A DNA stretch of 64,000 bases. Origin: Moritella sp. (GTDB lineage Bacteria > Pseudomonadota > Gammaproteobacteria > Enterobacterales > Moritellaceae). The DNA lies in contig NZ_JABSQR010000012.1 of assembly GCF_013215705.1 (NCBI RefSeq), forward strand, positions 62,001 to 126,000, written 5' to 3'. This document shows positions 1-9,062 of the stretch, in pieces; the stretch's first letter is position 1; each line of letters opens with the position of its first letter. The notes beneath the pieces are model-generated. The model saw only the letters and a list, made by a program, of their open reading frames with translations, searched no databases and was not told the origin of the DNA. The position numbers and the translations under genes are program-made.

Positions 1-572
1 CATAAAACAGATGTGATTAGTGCTGATTTATTTAGATGGTAAATAGCAATTGGTAAACAAACAATCCCAAATGTCATCGCTATATTACCAGATTGTATCG
101 GCATGTAACCTTTAGATAAAAAGTCATTTCCTGATACGAACGCCCGTCCCTGGTCATAATAAAATACCAGAACTAAAGCAGCTATACCCGCGATATAACT
201 TGCTATAACGAGACTTTTCGTGATCCAAGCAAAAGGAGGGGGATAACGAAGTATGGCGACAAAAATAGGAATACATAAAATGAATCTACTTGGGTCATCC
301 AATCGCGATAAACTATCCCCATTTAATAATGTAGAAAAAGCAAAAATACTAAAATAAAGCAAGAATGCCCCTATCAAAACATTTACATCTTTAGTTAATA
401 TTTTACGAGAGGTTGAAAATAGGACTGGTAAAGAAAATAGTAATAAAATTGCTGGTATTGCTTTATAACCTTTTCCATATGCGAGACATAAAATAGGAAA
501 TAGACAGGCCAATATAGGTACCAGTTTAGCGCTAATATTGGTATTTAATTTAGATATTTTATTAATTTTCAT
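1..572 (-). CDS. O-antigen ligase/polymerase family membrane protein, N-terminal part
   Basis: The gene runs off the left edge of the window; about 190 N-terminal residues are visible from an ATG at 572. The translation is almost entirely hydrophobic helices, with LDDPSR at residues 91-96 and PIQSGNIAM at 158-166. Both are the kind of loops seen in WaaL/RfaL-type O-antigen ligases (Wzy_C superfamily). Such proteins join undecaprenyl-linked O-antigen to lipid A-core, or polymerise repeat units, in the inner membrane. It is the last visible gene of the minus-strand locus, with a 245 bp gap before the sugar transferase. The catalytic C-terminal half is outside the window, so ligase versus polymerase cannot be settled. 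Confidence 0.7.
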   Translation of the reverse strand, partial: MKINKISKLNTNISAKLVPILACLFPILCLAYGKGYKAIPAILLLFSLPVLFSTSRKILTKDVNVLIGAFLLYFSIFAFSTLLNGDSLSRLDDPSRFILCIPIFVAILRYPPPFAWITKSLVIASYIAGIAALVLVFYYDQGRAFVSGNDFLSKGYMPIQSGNIAMTFGIVCLPIAIYHLNKSALITSVL

Positions 573-817
573 TTACAACCATAAACCTATTTCAATATGG
601 ATATTATCCGATACAACCATCAAATCCGATTCTCACCTGAAGTATCGTATTTGTCGACCATTTAAATCACTAGCCACAGGCCTCTATTAAAAATAGAAAA
701 CAAATCGCCAAACCTAAAATATGATTACCGCGCTGTTATTGATAAACATATTCCAGAATTATACTGCTTTTAATTGTAATAAGTAGAGGATTATAACGTT
801 TATACATCTAAGTGTCG

Positions 818-1372
818 TTATTTTGTATTAACTGCGTCACCAGTACCGCTACCTGTAGCAGTCATAATGATATATTTAAAATAATCTTTTATTGTTAATG
901 TATCAATCATTTTACGGTCAGTTTTCGCCAACAGTTCAGGTGTCGACATATCAATATTGTTCACCTGAGCTAATCCGGTGATCCCAGGTAAAACATTGTA
1001 TACACCGCGCGCATCACGTTCATTAATCAACTCGTGCTGATTGAACAAATTAGGACGTGGACCAACAAAGCTCATTTCACCTTTAAGCACGTTAATAAGT
1101 TGCGGTAACTCATCTATTTTTGATTTACGTAAGAACCCACCTATTCTAGTAATCGAAGCAGAATTAGCCAGATGACTGGCTACCGATTCCGTTTCCACTG
1201 TCATCGTTCGAAACTTAATTAATGTAAATGGTTTTTTATTTTTACCGACACGGCTTTGCATAAATATCGGCGATTTAGTATCAAAGTAACCGATAACAGT
1301 AATGATAACTAAAATTGGTGCAGTCAGTGTCAAGCCGATAAAAGCCAGAATGAAGTCTAAAAATCTAATCAT
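818..1372 (-). CDS. Small priming phosphoglycosyl transferase (bacterial sugar transferase family)
   Basis: This 184-residue monotopic transferase (PF02397 type, PglC-like size) moves a sugar-1-phosphate from a UDP-sugar to undecaprenyl phosphate, starting a repeat unit. An N-terminal hydrophobic hairpin (residues 5-30) is followed by SRVGKNKKPFTLIKFRTM, then KIDELPQLINVLKGEMSF, which carries the catalytic Asp-Glu pair (D87-E88), and VGPRP. I chose the ATG at 1372 because it overlaps the upstream stop in an ATGATTAG junction; a longer frame to 1444 exists but lies inside the upstream gene. Its tight coupling to a 4-reductase-like gene suggests a 6-deoxy-HexNAc substrate such as UDP-QuiNAc; this is inference. 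Confidence 0.87.
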   Translation of the reverse strand: MIRFLDFILAFIGLTLTAPILVIITVIGYFDTKSPIFMQSRVGKNKKPFTLIKFRTMTVETESVASHLANSASITRIGGFLRKSKIDELPQLINVLKGEMSFVGPRPNLFNQHELINERDARGVYNVLPGITGLAQVNNIDMSTPELLAKTDRKMIDTLTIKDYFKYIIMTATGSGTGDAVNTK

Positions 1373-2339
1373 TTTTTTCTTCTCTTGTAAAAGCGTTGTT
1401 TTGTAACAAGGCATCTGCGGTTTTTTTGAAACCTTCATCGACACTCATAATCGGAGTCCAATTTAGCAAGGTTTTAGTTTTGGTTATATCAACATGCAAT
1501 GAACCCGTTAACCGGTTGATGACATCACTTTTACCTAACACCTTTCCAACTAATTGAAACAATGGCAGAGGAACAGGTAACATCCAGCCACTTTTACCAC
1601 AAGCCTTCGATAATTGACTAATCATCGAAGCAGTTGACAGATCATCATCATCAGACACTAAAAATACTTGGTTCGCCGCTTTAGGGTGCTCGATACAAGT
1701 CATGATCAAGTCAACTAAATTATCAACCGAGACCATGCTACGCTTGTTATTGTTTATACACGCAAAAGGTAATGGTAAACCTTTAGATACTAAATTAAGT
1801 AGCGAGGCGAAATTTGCTTTTACCCCCGGACCGTAAATCAATGGCGGACGGATAATCACAACTTCCATACCGGTTTCTTCAGCTAATACTAATAACTGTA
1901 TTTCAGCTTCAGACTTTGAAACACCATATGGGTCCAATGGATTACGCTCATCATCTGCAGTAAATGCTCCTGAATGCGAGGTACTTTCACCGTTTACCTT
2001 TATTGAACTGATAAAAATAAAGCGTTTTACCCCGGCTTCAGCAGCCTGTCTTGCTAAGTTCAGTGTACCAGCTGTATTCACTGTTCTATATTCAGCTAAC
2101 GGATCGCCAGAGCTGTCGTCCATGATGTGAGCACGGGCTGCACAGTGAATTAGAACGTTAGGAACAGATATAAAATTATAACTCGTTTCACTATTAATTG
2201 TATCAATGAGAATATCATCTACATCCATCAATACAGACGGAGTTCGACCTATTAGTAATAAATTCGAATCACTTTCAGTTAAATATTGCTTAATATAACT
2301 GCCTAAAAAACCGTTTCCACCGGTCAAACCAATTAGCAT
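1365..2339 (-). CDS. NAD-dependent epimerase/dehydratase, likely UDP-4-keto-6-deoxy-GlcNAc 4-reductase (WbpV-like)
   Basis: This is a 324-residue short-chain dehydrogenase with an N-terminal Rossmann motif (GGNGFLGS, residues 7-14), Ser111-Ser112, and the catalytic Tyr138-xxx-Lys142 in DPYGVSK. Extended SDRs of this type beside a priming transferase commonly make the first sugar nucleotide of the repeat. With the WbpM-like 4,6-dehydratase at 19.3-21.3 kb, the parsimonious role is reduction of UDP-4-keto-6-deoxy-GlcNAc to UDP-QuiNAc, as for Pseudomonas WbpV. A plain UDP-hexose 4-epimerase cannot be excluded. It overlaps the transferase by 8 bp and lies 2 bp after the GT2 gene, so it belongs to the same transcript. 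Confidence 0.8.
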   Translation of the reverse strand: MLIGLTGGNGFLGSYIKQYLTESDSNLLLIGRTPSVLMDVDDILIDTINSETSYNFISVPNVLIHCAARAHIMDDSSGDPLAEYRTVNTAGTLNLARQAAEAGVKRFIFISSIKVNGESTSHSGAFTADDERNPLDPYGVSKSEAEIQLLVLAEETGMEVVIIRPPLIYGPGVKANFASLLNLVSKGLPLPFACINNNKRSMVSVDNLVDLIMTCIEHPKAANQVFLVSDDDDLSTASMISQLSKACGKSGWMLPVPLPLFQLVGKVLGKSDVINRLTGSLHVDITKTKTLLNWTPIMSVDEGFKKTADALLQNNAFTREEKND

Positions 2340-2341
2340 AA

Positions 2342-3100
2342 CTATAGCCTTTTTGAAACTAAAAATTTAAACAGACTAGTGAGATACCAGTAGAAATGTT
2401 TAGAGAAAATATTTCGATTTGCATAAGCACCATCATGTACAGCACTTACACTTTTTATAAAACAGACTTTTTGATCAAATTTATTTCTTGCTCTATAACA
2501 AATGTCCACATCTTCATAATACATGAAATATTTTTTATCAAAGCCGCCAAGTTCAGTATATAAACAACCTTTAAATATTAAAAATGCTCCCGATGCCCAA
2601 TCAATATAAGAAAAGTTATCTAATTTTACTTTATCATACGCTTTATTCACTGGTTTTTTTAAAAACAGATTAAGCACATCAATCCATTTAGGGAAGTTCC
2701 GCAATGAGTGTTCATGTTCAAGATAACCAGCATCCTTAAATAAACTCACAGTAAAAAGCTTATTTTTAGTTTTTTCGATTTCTTTTGTTAATAGAATAAA
2801 TTGTTCAAGTTCAATGTTAGCATCTGGGTTAATAATAAAAAACCAATCTGAATTAGATAAGCCTAACTCTAATGCCGATGAAAAAACAATATTGTTATTT
2901 TCACCAAACCCTGAATTAGGTCTTTCCGCAACATAGTTAAAGTTAAACTTAGCACAATGTTCTTTCAGTTCTTCATTTAAAATATTATCTTTAATTAAAA
3001 CGGTTACATTATCAATTTCATTTATTTTAATTAGGTTTGAATTATTCATTATGAAATTTTCATGCCCATGGGATACAACTGATATATATATATGATTCAT
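2342..3100 (-). CDS. Glycosyltransferase family 2, possible rhamnosyltransferase
   Basis: A 252-residue GT-A fold protein, probably acting on the cytoplasmic face of the inner membrane. The DXD-like nucleotide-sugar site is NPDAN (residues 91-95), followed by DWASGAFLIF near 168 and GGFDKKYFMYYEDVDICYR (185-203), the ED/D acidic acceptor-site motif typical of WbbL/RfbF rhamnosyltransferases. Its ATG overlaps the rmlC stop in an ATGA junction, so it is translationally coupled to the dTDP-rhamnose genes, which supports rhamnose as donor. The exact linkage cannot be read from the sequence. Confidence 0.82.
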   Translation of the reverse strand: MNHIYISVVSHGHENFIMNNSNLIKINEIDNVTVLIKDNILNEELKEHCAKFNFNYVAERPNSGFGENNNIVFSSALELGLSNSDWFFIINPDANIELEQFILLTKEIEKTKNKLFTVSLFKDAGYLEHEHSLRNFPKWIDVLNLFLKKPVNKAYDKVKLDNFSYIDWASGAFLIFKGCLYTELGGFDKKYFMYYEDVDICYRARNKFDQKVCFIKSVSAVHDGAYANRNIFSKHFYWYLTSLFKFLVSKRL

Positions 3101-3636
3101 AAAGCAATAACATCTCGAAAGGACAACCCTTTTTTATCTTTTTCTGATAATATAGGTCTATTTAAGCAAGGCCATTTAATACCGATATCTTTATCATCCC
3201 AAGCTATCGAATGCTCAGCTTCTGGATTATAATAATCAGTACATTTATACACAAATTCAGCGTCTTCACTGGTTACGTAAAAACCATGAGCAAACCCTTC
3301 TGGTACCCATAATTGACGCTTATTCTCTGCTGATAAATAAACTCCGCACCATTGCCCGTAAGTAGGTGAACCTTTACGTATATCAACCGCAACATCAAAT
3401 ACTTCACCTGATATTACTCGTACTAATTTACCTTGGGTATTTTCAGTTTGATAATGCAAACCTCTCAAAATACCTTTTGAGGATTTTGAATGGTTATCTT
3501 GTACGAAGGTACGCTTCGCGATTTTTTCTTCAAATTCTTTTTGCTGCCATGTTTCCATAAAGAAACCACGTTCGTCACCAAATACATTCGGTTCAATAAT
3601 TTTTACATCAGGGATATTTGTTTCGATTACGTTCAT
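3097..3636 (-). CDS. rmlC: dTDP-4-dehydrorhamnose 3,5-epimerase
   Basis: At 179 residues this is the usual length of the cupin-fold RmlC. It shows DERGFFMETW (21-30), the FVQDNHSKS segment, and GLHYQ containing the catalytic His61, plus FAHGFYV. It converts dTDP-4-keto-6-deoxyglucose to dTDP-4-keto-L-rhamnose in the cytoplasm. It is the last gene of an rmlB-rmlA-rmlD-rmlC block transcribed leftward, and the next glycosyltransferase starts in its stop codon. Confidence 0.96.
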   Translation of the reverse strand: MNVIETNIPDVKIIEPNVFGDERGFFMETWQQKEFEEKIAKRTFVQDNHSKSSKGILRGLHYQTENTQGKLVRVISGEVFDVAVDIRKGSPTYGQWCGVYLSAENKRQLWVPEGFAHGFYVTSEDAEFVYKCTDYYNPEAEHSIAWDDKDIGIKWPCLNRPILSEKDKKGLSFRDVIAL

Positions 3637-3663
3637 TTAAACTACTCTTAAAAACTACTATTG

Positions 3664-4542
3664 CTACGTATAATGTTTAACTTGATTTAATGCCGCTTGC
3701 CAGTCGCTCGCTTCAATACCGAAAGATTGCATGATTTTATCGGTGGCTAATTTTGAATTGGCTGGGCGCTTAGCTGGTGTTGGATATTCTGTTGTCGGTA
3801 TACTACTTAAAGCAGGTATGTTATTTAATACCTGTTGCGTTTTCACTTCACTAAAAATAGCTTGTGCAAACTCAAACCAGCTGACGTGTGGATATCCAGA
3901 GAAGTGATATACACCATATTCAATTGATTTACCTTGCTCAATTTGAGTCGCGATTTCAATTAATGCATCCGCTATATCACCCGCATAGGTTGGGCCGCCA
4001 AATTGATCACCGACAATACTTAATGCATCCCTATCTTTACCAAGACGCAACATTGTTTTCACAAAATTATTACCATGTTCGCCAAATACCCAGGCTGTTC
4101 TTAAAATAATATGTTTGTCACATGCTTCTATAACAGCTTGCTCTCCAGCAAGTTTACTTTGCCCATAAACACCTTGCGGTGCGGTAGGATCTTCAGGGGA
4201 ATATTGACCATCTTTATCACCAGAAAATACGTAGTCTGTCGATATGTGTAACATAGCAGCATTAATTTTTTGCGCCGCTTCAGCAAGGTATTTAGGTCCA
4301 TCACGATTGATCTTATAAGACAACTCCATTTCTTTTTCAGCACTATCAACTGCGGTATGAGCAGCAGCATTAATAATGACATTCGGGTTAAACTTAAATA
4401 CAATTTTTTGTACGGCTGTTGCATCGGTAATATCTAAATCATCTCTAGTTAAAGCGAGTACAACTGTATTTTCTTTTCTGTTGAGCTGCTCAGTCAAGCA
4501 ATAACCAACTTGACCGTTACAGCCTGTAATCAATACCCGCAT
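3664..4542 (-). CDS. rmlD: dTDP-4-dehydrorhamnose reductase
   Basis: A 292-residue SDR with a GCNGQVGY nucleotide-binding motif (residues 7-14), STDYVFSG (101-108) and the catalytic Tyr126-xxx-Lys130 in VYGQSK. This is full length and canonical for RmlD, which reduces dTDP-4-keto-L-rhamnose to dTDP-L-rhamnose. It sits 9 bp after rmlA and 27 bp before rmlC. Confidence 0.96.
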   Translation of the reverse strand: MRVLITGCNGQVGYCLTEQLNRKENTVVLALTRDDLDITDATAVQKIVFKFNPNVIINAAAHTAVDSAEKEMELSYKINRDGPKYLAEAAQKINAAMLHISTDYVFSGDKDGQYSPEDPTAPQGVYGQSKLAGEQAVIEACDKHIILRTAWVFGEHGNNFVKTMLRLGKDRDALSIVGDQFGGPTYAGDIADALIEIATQIEQGKSIEYGVYHFSGYPHVSWFEFAQAIFSEVKTQQVLNNIPALSSIPTTEYPTPAKRPANSKLATDKIMQSFGIEASDWQAALNQVKHYT

Positions 4543-4551
4543 ATTTATATT

Positions 4552-5430
4552 TTACCTTTTATTAGATTCGTCAATTAAACGTTTTAAATATTGGCCATAT
4601 TCGTTTTTCATCATGGATTTGGCAATCTCAAGCACTTGCTCATTAGACAACCAACCATTGCGCCAAGATATTTCTTCAAGACAAGCGACTTTCAAACCTT
4701 GCACATGTTCGATAGTTTGCACAAAAGAAGATGCTTCATGTAAACTTTCATGGGTTCCGGTATCTAACCAAGCAAAACCTCGACCTAATAACTCCACATG
4801 TAATGAATCATCGTCAAGATACATTTGGTTAATACTGGTAATCTCCAATTCACCACGGTGTGATGGTTGAACTTGTTTAGCAAATTCAACCACGCGGTTA
4901 TCATAGAAATACAAGCCTGTGACAGCGTAGTTTGATTTCGGTTCTACAGGCTTTTCTTCTATCGATATTGCCTTCATCTTATCATCAAATTCAACCACAC
5001 CAAAACGTTCGGGGTCTCGAACCTGATAACCAAATATAGTTGCTCCCCGAGTTCGTTTAACCGCACTTTTCAAAATAGCTGTAAACGATTGGCCGTAAAA
5101 GATATTATCACCTAGTACTAAACAGCAATTATCATTACCAATGAATTCCTCACCAATAACAAAAGCCTGTGCTAACCCATCAGGATTCGGTTGTATGGCA
5201 TACTCTAAGTTTATGCCAAAATCAGAACCATCGCCTAGCAAGCGCTTAAAACTGACATTATCCTCGGGGGTTGTTATGATCAGGATATCATGAATACCAG
5301 CAAGCATTAATACAGACAATGGATAGAAGATCATCGGTTTATCATAAATAGGCAATAATTGCTTCGATACACCGCGAGTTAGTGGATATAAACGAGTACC
5401 CGAACCGCCAGCTAAAATAATACCTTTCAT
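4552..5430 (-). CDS. rmlA: Glucose-1-phosphate thymidylyltransferase, copy 1
   Basis: A 292-residue RmlA with the nucleotidyltransferase signature [19 protein letters not shown] near the N terminus, YDKPMI, and GDNIFYG. It makes dTDP-glucose from glucose-1-phosphate and dTTP. The start overlaps the rmlB stop by one base (TAATG), so the two are coupled. A second, closely similar copy lies at 42,759-43,631; by eye the two proteins agree at roughly three quarters or more of positions in the first 120 residues. Confidence 0.96.
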   Translation of the reverse strand: MKGIILAGGSGTRLYPLTRGVSKQLLPIYDKPMIFYPLSVLMLAGIHDILIITTPEDNVSFKRLLGDGSDFGINLEYAIQPNPDGLAQAFVIGEEFIGNDNCCLVLGDNIFYGQSFTAILKSAVKRTRGATIFGYQVRDPERFGVVEFDDKMKAISIEEKPVEPKSNYAVTGLYFYDNRVVEFAKQVQPSHRGELEITSINQMYLDDDSLHVELLGRGFAWLDTGTHESLHEASSFVQTIEHVQGLKVACLEEISWRNGWLSNEQVLEIAKSMMKNEYGQYLKRLIDESNKR

Positions 5431-6506
5431 TACTTTTGTTCCTCTACAGATATGCCTAAACGCTCACCGGAATACGAGCCATCAAGTACCCTGCTCCACC
5501 ACACTTTGTTATTAAGATACCATTCCACTGTTTTCCGTATGCCTGTATCGAATGTCTCTTCTGGCTTCCAGTTCAGTTCACACTCGATCTTACTCGCGTC
5601 AATAGCATAACGAACGTCATGACCAGGGCGGTCTGTTACATAGGTAATAAGATCTTTATAATTCACCACACCTTCAGGTTTATTCGGAACTAATTCATCT
5701 AACAATGAACAAATAGTTAACACAACATCCAAATTGGTTTTTTCATTATGACCTCCGATGTTGTAAGTTTCACCGATTTTACCCTCTGTTACCACTTTAT
5801 ATAATGCACGCGCGTGATCTTCGACAAACAACCAGTCTCGAATTTGTTGTCCATCGCCATAAATAGGGAGTGCTTTACCATCTAACACATTAAGAATAAC
5901 TAATGGGATGAGCTTTTCAGGAAAATGATAAGGCCCATAGTTATTTGAACAGTTAGTGATTAAGATTGGTAACCCATAAGTTCTGTGCCAAGCTCTAACT
6001 AAATGATCACTTGATGCTTTTGAAGCTGAATAAGGAGAACTTGGTGCATAAGAAGTTTCTTCAGTAAATAAATCATTAGGTCCTTCTAAGTCGCCGTATA
6101 CTTCATCTGTTGAAATGTGGTGGAAACGAAATGCAGATTTCTTAGCGGCATCCAGTGTATTCCAATAAGTACGTGTCGCTTCCAGTAATGTGTAAGTACC
6201 GACTATATTCGTTTCAATAAATGCAGCGGGACTATCAATTGACCGATCCACATGTGATTCTGCGGCTAAATGCATTACAGCATCTGGTTGATATTTTAAG
6301 AAAATTTTATCTAGAGAAGATCGTTCACAAATATCAATTTGTTCAAAGAAATAGCGTTTTTCATTTTCAATATAGCTCAATGACTCTAAATTTCCCGCAT
6401 ACGTTAACTTGTCAATATTAACAACCGTGTTTTTTGTATCTTTAATAATATGCCTAACGACCGCTGAACCAATAAAACCAGCACCGCCAGTAACTAATAC
6501 TTTCAT
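5430..6506 (-). CDS. rmlB: dTDP-glucose 4,6-dehydratase, copy 1
   Basis: A 358-residue extended SDR. Visible are TGGAGFIGS (7-15), the Thr133-Asp134-Glu135 catalytic triad in [10 protein letters not shown], and Tyr159-xxx-Lys163 in SPYSASK, all diagnostic of RmlB. It converts dTDP-glucose to dTDP-4-keto-6-deoxyglucose. First gene of the rmlBADC block; a GT2 gene lies 47 bp upstream. A paralogue is at 43,633-44,712. Confidence 0.96.
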   Translation of the reverse strand: MKVLVTGGAGFIGSAVVRHIIKDTKNTVVNIDKLTYAGNLESLSYIENEKRYFFEQIDICERSSLDKIFLKYQPDAVMHLAAESHVDRSIDSPAAFIETNIVGTYTLLEATRTYWNTLDAAKKSAFRFHHISTDEVYGDLEGPNDLFTEETSYAPSSPYSASKASSDHLVRAWHRTYGLPILITNCSNNYGPYHFPEKLIPLVILNVLDGKALPIYGDGQQIRDWLFVEDHARALYKVVTEGKIGETYNIGGHNEKTNLDVVLTICSLLDELVPNKPEGVVNYKDLITYVTDRPGHDVRYAIDASKIECELNWKPEETFDTGIRKTVEWYLNNKVWWSRVLDGSYSGERLGISVEEQK

Positions 6507-6553
6507 GGGTTTACCTTAATAAAATAACAATCCATATAAAAACATTTGAAATA

Positions 6554-7333
6554 TCAATGATTATGTTTAGCCATTTTAATTAAATGTTTTAAAAGACAAA
6601 AAGAAAATAATACCGGTAGCAGAGGCACATATTTAACCTCGCGAGTACAAAATTTAAAATACATCTTAAATTCACCTTTTCTCATTTTAAATTTATTTGA
6701 ACTAAGGCCCCCCTCACTCATCAGTGATCTATTCAGTCTAACAAGAGGGCGATTTAAATATTTTATAACGTAGCCATCCAGTATTACTCTTAGATAAAAA
6801 TCATGATCTTCAGTAAATCGAAAACTTTTATCAAATCTTGTGTTTAAACTACGTTTAAACACAATAGAAGGAGTAACCGCAAAGTTTTTAATTAACAAAC
6901 CGAATAAGCTAACAGAACTAATTTTGTACGAGTTTTCGTACAACGAATATTCATTAACTGAATAATCATGTCCAATTAAATCAATGCTTGGTTCATCATT
7001 TAATATATCAGAAATTAAAGACAACTTATTTTTATAAAAGTAATCATCGGCGTCTAATAACGCAATATATTCCGAATTAGACGCGTCAATACCGACATTC
7101 CTAGCATTTGACGGCCCTTGGTTTTCACTCAATTTTATCAATTTTACCGTTTGTTTTAAAGTGCTTCGCTTTATAAAATTATCGATAATATCGCAAGAAA
7201 AATCCTGACTGAAATCATCGACGATAATAATATCAAAATCTTCAAATGTTTGAGATGTACAACTTTCAATACACTTGACAATAGTCTCTTGAGCATTAAA
7301 GCATGGTATTACTATAGAAAATTTATGTTTCAT
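6554..7333 (-). CDS. Glycosyltransferase family 2
   Basis: A roughly 259-residue GT-A protein: FSIVIPCFNAQETI at the N terminus, IIIVDDFSQD, then the DADD metal/nucleotide-sugar motif near residue 95, and FTEDHDFYLRV further on as the acidic acceptor-site region. I start it at the ATG at 7333 rather than the in-frame TTG at 7342. It sits between wzx and rmlB in the O-antigen module and probably adds one sugar of the repeat unit. Donor and linkage are not readable. Confidence 0.82.
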   Translation of the reverse strand: MKHKFSIVIPCFNAQETIVKCIESCTSQTFEDFDIIIVDDFSQDFSCDIIDNFIKRSTLKQTVKLIKLSENQGPSNARNVGIDASNSEYIALLDADDYFYKNKLSLISDILNDEPSIDLIGHDYSVNEYSLYENSYKISSVSLFGLLIKNFAVTPSIVFKRSLNTRFDKSFRFTEDHDFYLRVILDGYVIKYLNRPLVRLNRSLMSEGGLSSNKFKMRKGEFKMYFKFCTREVKYVPLLPVLFSFCLLKHLIKMAKHNH

Positions 7334-7444
7334 TATTACCAACCAAATTTCAATATTATTTAATTCTAGGCGACTGATGACATCTATATTTCATCTCGTC
7401 ATTTTTATCAACCTTGAGTTTTTAGATTACTTGAGGACTAAAAA

Positions 7445-8851
7445 TTAAGATTGTTTTTTATTCATAAAAAATAGTCCTACTAGATAAAGTCCACCGCCAA
7501 AAAAGCACATTATAAAATTAGAAATAGAGAGTGCTACATTAAAATCAAATACTACAAAATAACCAATAGCAGGTAGCGTCATACCTATCGACAGTAAAAT
7601 TCTTTTAAATGGTATCCTAAATAATAGATAGCTCCTCATTGATATATACATAGAAACTAATACCACGATACTAGAACCAACAAGAATAGTTTGAATCTGA
7701 ATTCCAAATTGTAACCAACTTTTCAAAAATAGACCAACAGATAAATATATTGCACCAAGCGCATATGGAAGTATAAATTTTACCGTTTTTTTCTCCACTT
7801 GACTAACAACAGCAAAAGTATTAACTAATACTCTACCCAGTTCGATCCATGCACCATATATAGCGAAAATGTAAGCATCGTAGTATTGCTCTCCGATAAC
7901 AAAAGGAAAAAGGTATTTAACCGAAAAAGTTAGAAATAAAGCTAAAGATACGTACAAAGGGATCACTGTATAAAAATAGCTGTTAACAAGATCCGTTCTT
8001 TTTTCTTTGGTTGAATTTTCTGAGTTCTTATAAAGTTCCGGTATAAAGTATTGGGTTAATAATGACTCTGCAATTGCAAAAACCTGACTAGAAACGGCTA
8101 ATCCTACGCCTAAAAATGCAAGAAATTCTAAACCATACATTTTTTCAACTATCATTCTATATCCCGAATTTAAGAACCACATAAAAATGGTTGCAATAGC
8201 GATAGGAAAACAAAATTTACGTATTTCATTAAAATCTAGAGGGAGCCTTTTACTTGTCTCCACCAAGTATTTAGCTCTAAACCCAAACGTTGCTAAAATA
8301 ACGACAAAACCATTGCCAATAACTAATCCTGTAAGCCATGACAATGCTGTAGGACTGAAATATTGTATAAACACATATGAACAAATAAGAGAGAGTAAAG
8401 CGGTAAGAAGATTAAAAACAACGAATGCAACTCTTTGCTCCAGCATGTTAAGCAATGGCACTATAGTTTGGTTGGCACTTTGACTCAATATTAAAAACGA
8501 TGTAATGATCAATAAATTATAAGGTAACAAATTCAGACCGGATAATTTAATAACGAACATAAATAAAAAAGAAAATATTGTGATTAATAATATATACAAC
8601 AACTGTTTTTTGTAGGCGCCATAAATCTGACCTTCAAAATTCCATTTTGCCGTTTGTCTATTAAAATACTGTCCAATTGGATTTATAAGAAATAGTGAAA
8701 AAAAAGATTGTACTGTAATTATATAATATACGAATCCAAGTTCAATCTGAGGTAATATTGTTGTTGAAATCCTCAATGCACATAATGTAATAACAATTTG
8801 AAGTAAACGACCGGCTAATAAAACTTTGAAATTATTATTTATTTTTAACAT
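7445..8851 (-). CDS. Wzx-type O-antigen/polysaccharide flippase, copy 1
   Basis: A 468-residue polytopic protein with about a dozen predicted hydrophobic helices and almost no long soluble stretch, the usual size and profile of the MATE/MOP-type Wzx flippases. Wzx moves undecaprenyl-diphosphate-linked repeat units across the inner membrane. Its flank by glycosyltransferases supports the role. An octamer tandem repeat (8955-8990) lies about 100 bp upstream of its ATG. A second Wzx-like gene is at 38,189-39,661. Confidence 0.8.
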   Translation of the reverse strand: MLKINNNFKVLLAGRLLQIVITLCALRISTTILPQIELGFVYYIITVQSFFSLFLINPIGQYFNRQTAKWNFEGQIYGAYKKQLLYILLITIFSFLFMFVIKLSGLNLLPYNLLIITSFLILSQSANQTIVPLLNMLEQRVAFVVFNLLTALLSLICSYVFIQYFSPTALSWLTGLVIGNGFVVILATFGFRAKYLVETSKRLPLDFNEIRKFCFPIAIATIFMWFLNSGYRMIVEKMYGLEFLAFLGVGLAVSSQVFAIAESLLTQYFIPELYKNSENSTKEKRTDLVNSYFYTVIPLYVSLALFLTFSVKYLFPFVIGEQYYDAYIFAIYGAWIELGRVLVNTFAVVSQVEKKTVKFILPYALGAIYLSVGLFLKSWLQFGIQIQTILVGSSIVVLVSMYISMRSYLLFRIPFKRILLSIGMTLPAIGYFVVFDFNVALSISNFIMCFFGGGLYLVGLFFMNKKQS

Positions 8852-8954
8852 CGTCTAAACACATCTCACTAAGTTATCTAAATATATTATTTATAGATCT
8901 ATACATTTCTTAAGCGTCGTTTCAATATCGTCAATAGTATGTATATCGACGATA

Positions 8955-8990
8955 CTTCGACTCTTCGACTCTTCGACTCTTCGACTCTTC
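8955..8990. repeat. Octamer tandem repeat, CTTCGACT x4.5
   Basis: Four perfect copies of CTTCGACT plus CTTC in the 211 bp gap between the wzx start (8851) and the end of the GT2 gene (9063). Because it is in a leader rather than in a reading frame, copy-number change would alter spacing in the wzx 5' region rather than shift a frame. Confidence 0.9.
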
Positions 8991-9062
8991 TTTAGATTAC
9001 AGAGATTAAAGGTAACCTAGTCTAATCAATCATTATTATGAAGTCGTTATGAGATAATAAAT

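Noticed and set aside
840-860. GCTACCTGTAGC resembling part of an ops hairpin
   Set aside because: It lies inside the 3' end of the sugar transferase gene and lacks the GGCGGTAGCGTG core.
3366-4424. Plus- and minus-strand frames of 60-100 codons inside rmlC and rmlD
   Set aside because: They lie wholly within well-supported genes in other frames and have no family resemblance or ribosome site.
8955-8990. CRISPR-like array
   Set aside because: Units are contiguous 8-mers without spacers; the same applies to the arrays at 34,041, 37,154 and 53,433. No cas gene is present.
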